Assembly: GCA_025963345.1 (NCBI GenBank)
Contig: JAOPUS010000389.1
Span: 1-5,532, forward strand
Direction: 5' to 3'
Source of the DNA: Blastococcus sp.
Lineage (GTDB): Bacteria; Actinomycetota; Actinomycetes; Mycobacteriales; Geodermatophilaceae
DNA length: 5,532 nucleotides
Of the stretch, positions 4,598 through 5,532 are shown piece after piece. The notes beneath the pieces were generated by a model that had not been told where the DNA came from, ran no database searches, and saw only the letters and a program-made list of their open reading frames with translations. The position numbers and the translations under genes were made by a program. Every line of letters begins with the position of its first letter. Position 1 is the first letter of the stretch.

Positions 4598-5233
4598 TCA
4601 GCTCCTGCCGGCCAGCGCGGTCGAGGCGGCCTCCATGAGCAGGGTCGCCGAGGTGGCGCCCGGGTCCTGGTGACCGGCGCTGCGCTCGCCGAGGTAGCTG
4701 GCCCGCCCCTTGCGGGCGACCATCGGCACGGTCGCGTCCCGTCCGCGCGCGGCCCCCTCCGCGGCGGCCCGCAGCGCCACGTCCAGCGGCCTGCCGTCGG
4801 CAAGTGCCTCGTCGAGCGCGTCGCAGGCAGGTCCCAGCGCGTCGAGCATCGTCTTGTCGCCGGGCTCGGCCTTGCCGCGCGCGGCGATGCCCTCGACGCC
4901 CGCCCGCAGCGCCGCGGCCAGCGCAGCGCCGTCCCCCTCGCCGAGCGCACCCGAGGCCCGCAGGAAGAAGGTGCCGTAGAGCGGGCCGCTCGCCCCGCCG
5001 ACCGTGCGGATCAGCGTCGTCGCCACCGTCTTGAGGACCGCGGCGGGGTCGGTCGGGGATTCGGCGGCAAGCGCGGAGACGGCGGCCGCAAGGCCTCGGT
5101 CGAGGTTGGTGCCATGGTCGGCGTCGCCGATGGCTGCGTCGAGCTCGGTCAGCACGTCGCGTTGCTCGTGGACCAGGCGGGCGAACTCCTGTACCCATGC
5201 CGTGAGGTCGGCGCCGTGGACCGCGTCAGCCAC
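4598..5233 (-). CDS. dhaL: DhaL, nucleotide-binding subunit of dihydroxyacetone kinase
   Basis: Holds ADP as a bound cofactor, is rephosphorylated to ATP by DhaM, and transfers the phosphate to dihydroxyacetone on DhaK to give dihydroxyacetone phosphate for glycolysis. It is 211 residues, the usual length. The Mg-binding motif LDAAIGDADHGTNLDRG is intact with Asp32, Asp37 and Asp39. Other conserved parts are GGASGPLYGTFF (79-90), PGDKTMLDAL (124-133) and ARKGRASYLGERSAGHQDPG (173-192). The start was placed at GTG 5233, where conservation begins and which lies 2 nt after the dhaK stop. A longer version from ATG 5281 would overlap dhaK and adds nonconserved residues. No strong Shine-Dalgarno is seen before GTG 5233, so translation probably depends on ribosomes finishing dhaK. 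Confidence 0.93.
   Translation of the reverse strand: MADAVHGADLTAWVQEFARLVHEQRDVLTELDAAIGDADHGTNLDRGLAAAVSALAAESPTDPAAVLKTVATTLIRTVGGASGPLYGTFFLRASGALGEGDGAALAAALRAGVEGIAARGKAEPGDKTMLDALGPACDALDEALADGRPLDVALRAAAEGAARGRDATVPMVARKGRASYLGERSAGHQDPGATSATLLMEAASTALAGRS
4602..4606 (-). promoter_or_regulatory. Ribosome binding site of dhaM within dhaL
   Basis: AGGAG on the minus strand, 7 nt before GTG 4594 and overlapping the last codons of dhaL. It fixes the dhaM start and suits coupled translation. Confidence 0.7.
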
Positions 5234-5235
5234 GG

Positions 5236-5532
5236 TCAGGCGCCCCAGCGCAGCGCCGGGGTGCGCACCGGGGCGTCCCACAGCCGCACCAGCTCGTCGT
5301 CGGCCTTGAGCAGGGTCACGGAGCAGCCGGCCATCTCCAGGCTGGTCATGTCCGAGCCCACCAGGTTGCGGGCGATGCCGATCCCGGCCTTCTCCAGGAC
5401 GGCGACCACCTCGGCGTACATGAGGTAGAGCTCGAGCAGCGGCGTGCCGCCCATGCCGTTGACGAAGGCGATCACGCCCCCGCCACCGGTGAAGTCGAGG
5501 TCGGCGAGCACCGGCTCGACGAGCATCTCGGC
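5236..5532 (-). CDS. dhaK: DhaK, dihydroxyacetone-binding subunit of dihydroxyacetone kinase (N-terminus off the right edge)
   Basis: Only the last 98 residues are in the window; family members have about 330. The enzyme binds dihydroxyacetone covalently through a histidine as a hemiaminal, and that histidine lies upstream of the part seen. Visible family motifs are VIAFVNGMGGTPLLELYLMY, RNLVGSDMTSLEMAGCSVTL and the C-terminal LLKADDELVRLWDAPVRTPALRWGA. The NGMGGTP loop and the TSLEMAG segment are typical of DhaK. It is upstream of dhaL with a 2-nt gap, giving order dhaK-dhaL-dhaM. The separate L and M subunits, with M present, identify the PTS-dependent rather than the ATP-dependent single-chain kinase. 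Confidence 0.93.
   Translation of the reverse strand, partial: AEMLVEPVLADLDFTGGGGVIAFVNGMGGTPLLELYLMYAEVVAVLEKAGIGIARNLVGSDMTSLEMAGCSVTLLKADDELVRLWDAPVRTPALRWGA

Noticed and set aside
5234..5281. Longer DhaL starting at ATG 5281
   Set aside because: It would overlap the conserved end of dhaK by about 45 nt and add nonconserved residues; GTG 5233 fits the operon spacing.
4181..5428. 415-codon open frame on the plus strand opposite dhaM, dhaL and dhaK
   Set aside because: It lies entirely antisense to three recognisable kinase-subunit genes, its translation is rich in Arg, Gly and Gln without domain motifs, and long antisense frames are expected in DNA with high GC at third positions.

Overview
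The window is very GC-rich, with strong G/C preference at third codon positions, several GTG starts and actinobacterial-looking protein sequences. It is most likely chromosomal DNA of a high-GC actinomycete. The precise genus cannot be read from the sequence. No tRNA, rRNA, CRISPR array, insertion sequence or integrase is visible.

Layout. Positions 1-644 (minus, running off the left edge) encode a cytoplasmic CE4-fold deacetylase of the HpPgdA / cyclic-imidase type. It follows a type I/II-fold asparaginase-like amidohydrolase (705-1673, minus), and the two probably form one transcript with a GC-rich hairpin between them. A 258-bp divergent intergenic region full of short dyads separates them from a secreted NodB-type polysaccharide deacetylase (1932-2564, plus). 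A gene-poor stretch (2565-2993) follows. Then comes a YihY/BrkB-family membrane protein (2994-4043, plus). It converges on the end of a dihydroxyacetone kinase operon read on the minus strand: dhaK (partial, right edge), dhaL and dhaM, ending at 4163. Several hairpins lie in the 119-bp gap between the convergent genes and probably end transcription from both sides.

How the genes work together. DhaK, DhaL and a stand-alone EIIA-type DhaM make up a PTS-dependent dihydroxyacetone kinase: phosphate passes from HPr to DhaM, then to DhaL-bound ADP, then to dihydroxyacetone held by DhaK. The three genes are separated by only 2-3 nt, which fits translational coupling. The asparaginase-like gene and the HpPgdA-like gene look like a small hydrolase operon acting on amide or imide bonds; a role in cyclic imide / half-amide breakdown is a hypothesis. 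The secreted NodB enzyme probably deacetylates an extracellular or cell-wall polysaccharide. The YihY protein is an inner-membrane protein of unsettled function.

I found no convincing undescribed multi-gene system. The points most worth following are the imidase-like/asparaginase-like pair, the dyad-rich divergent promoter region, and the possible decayed coding remnant in 2565-2819.
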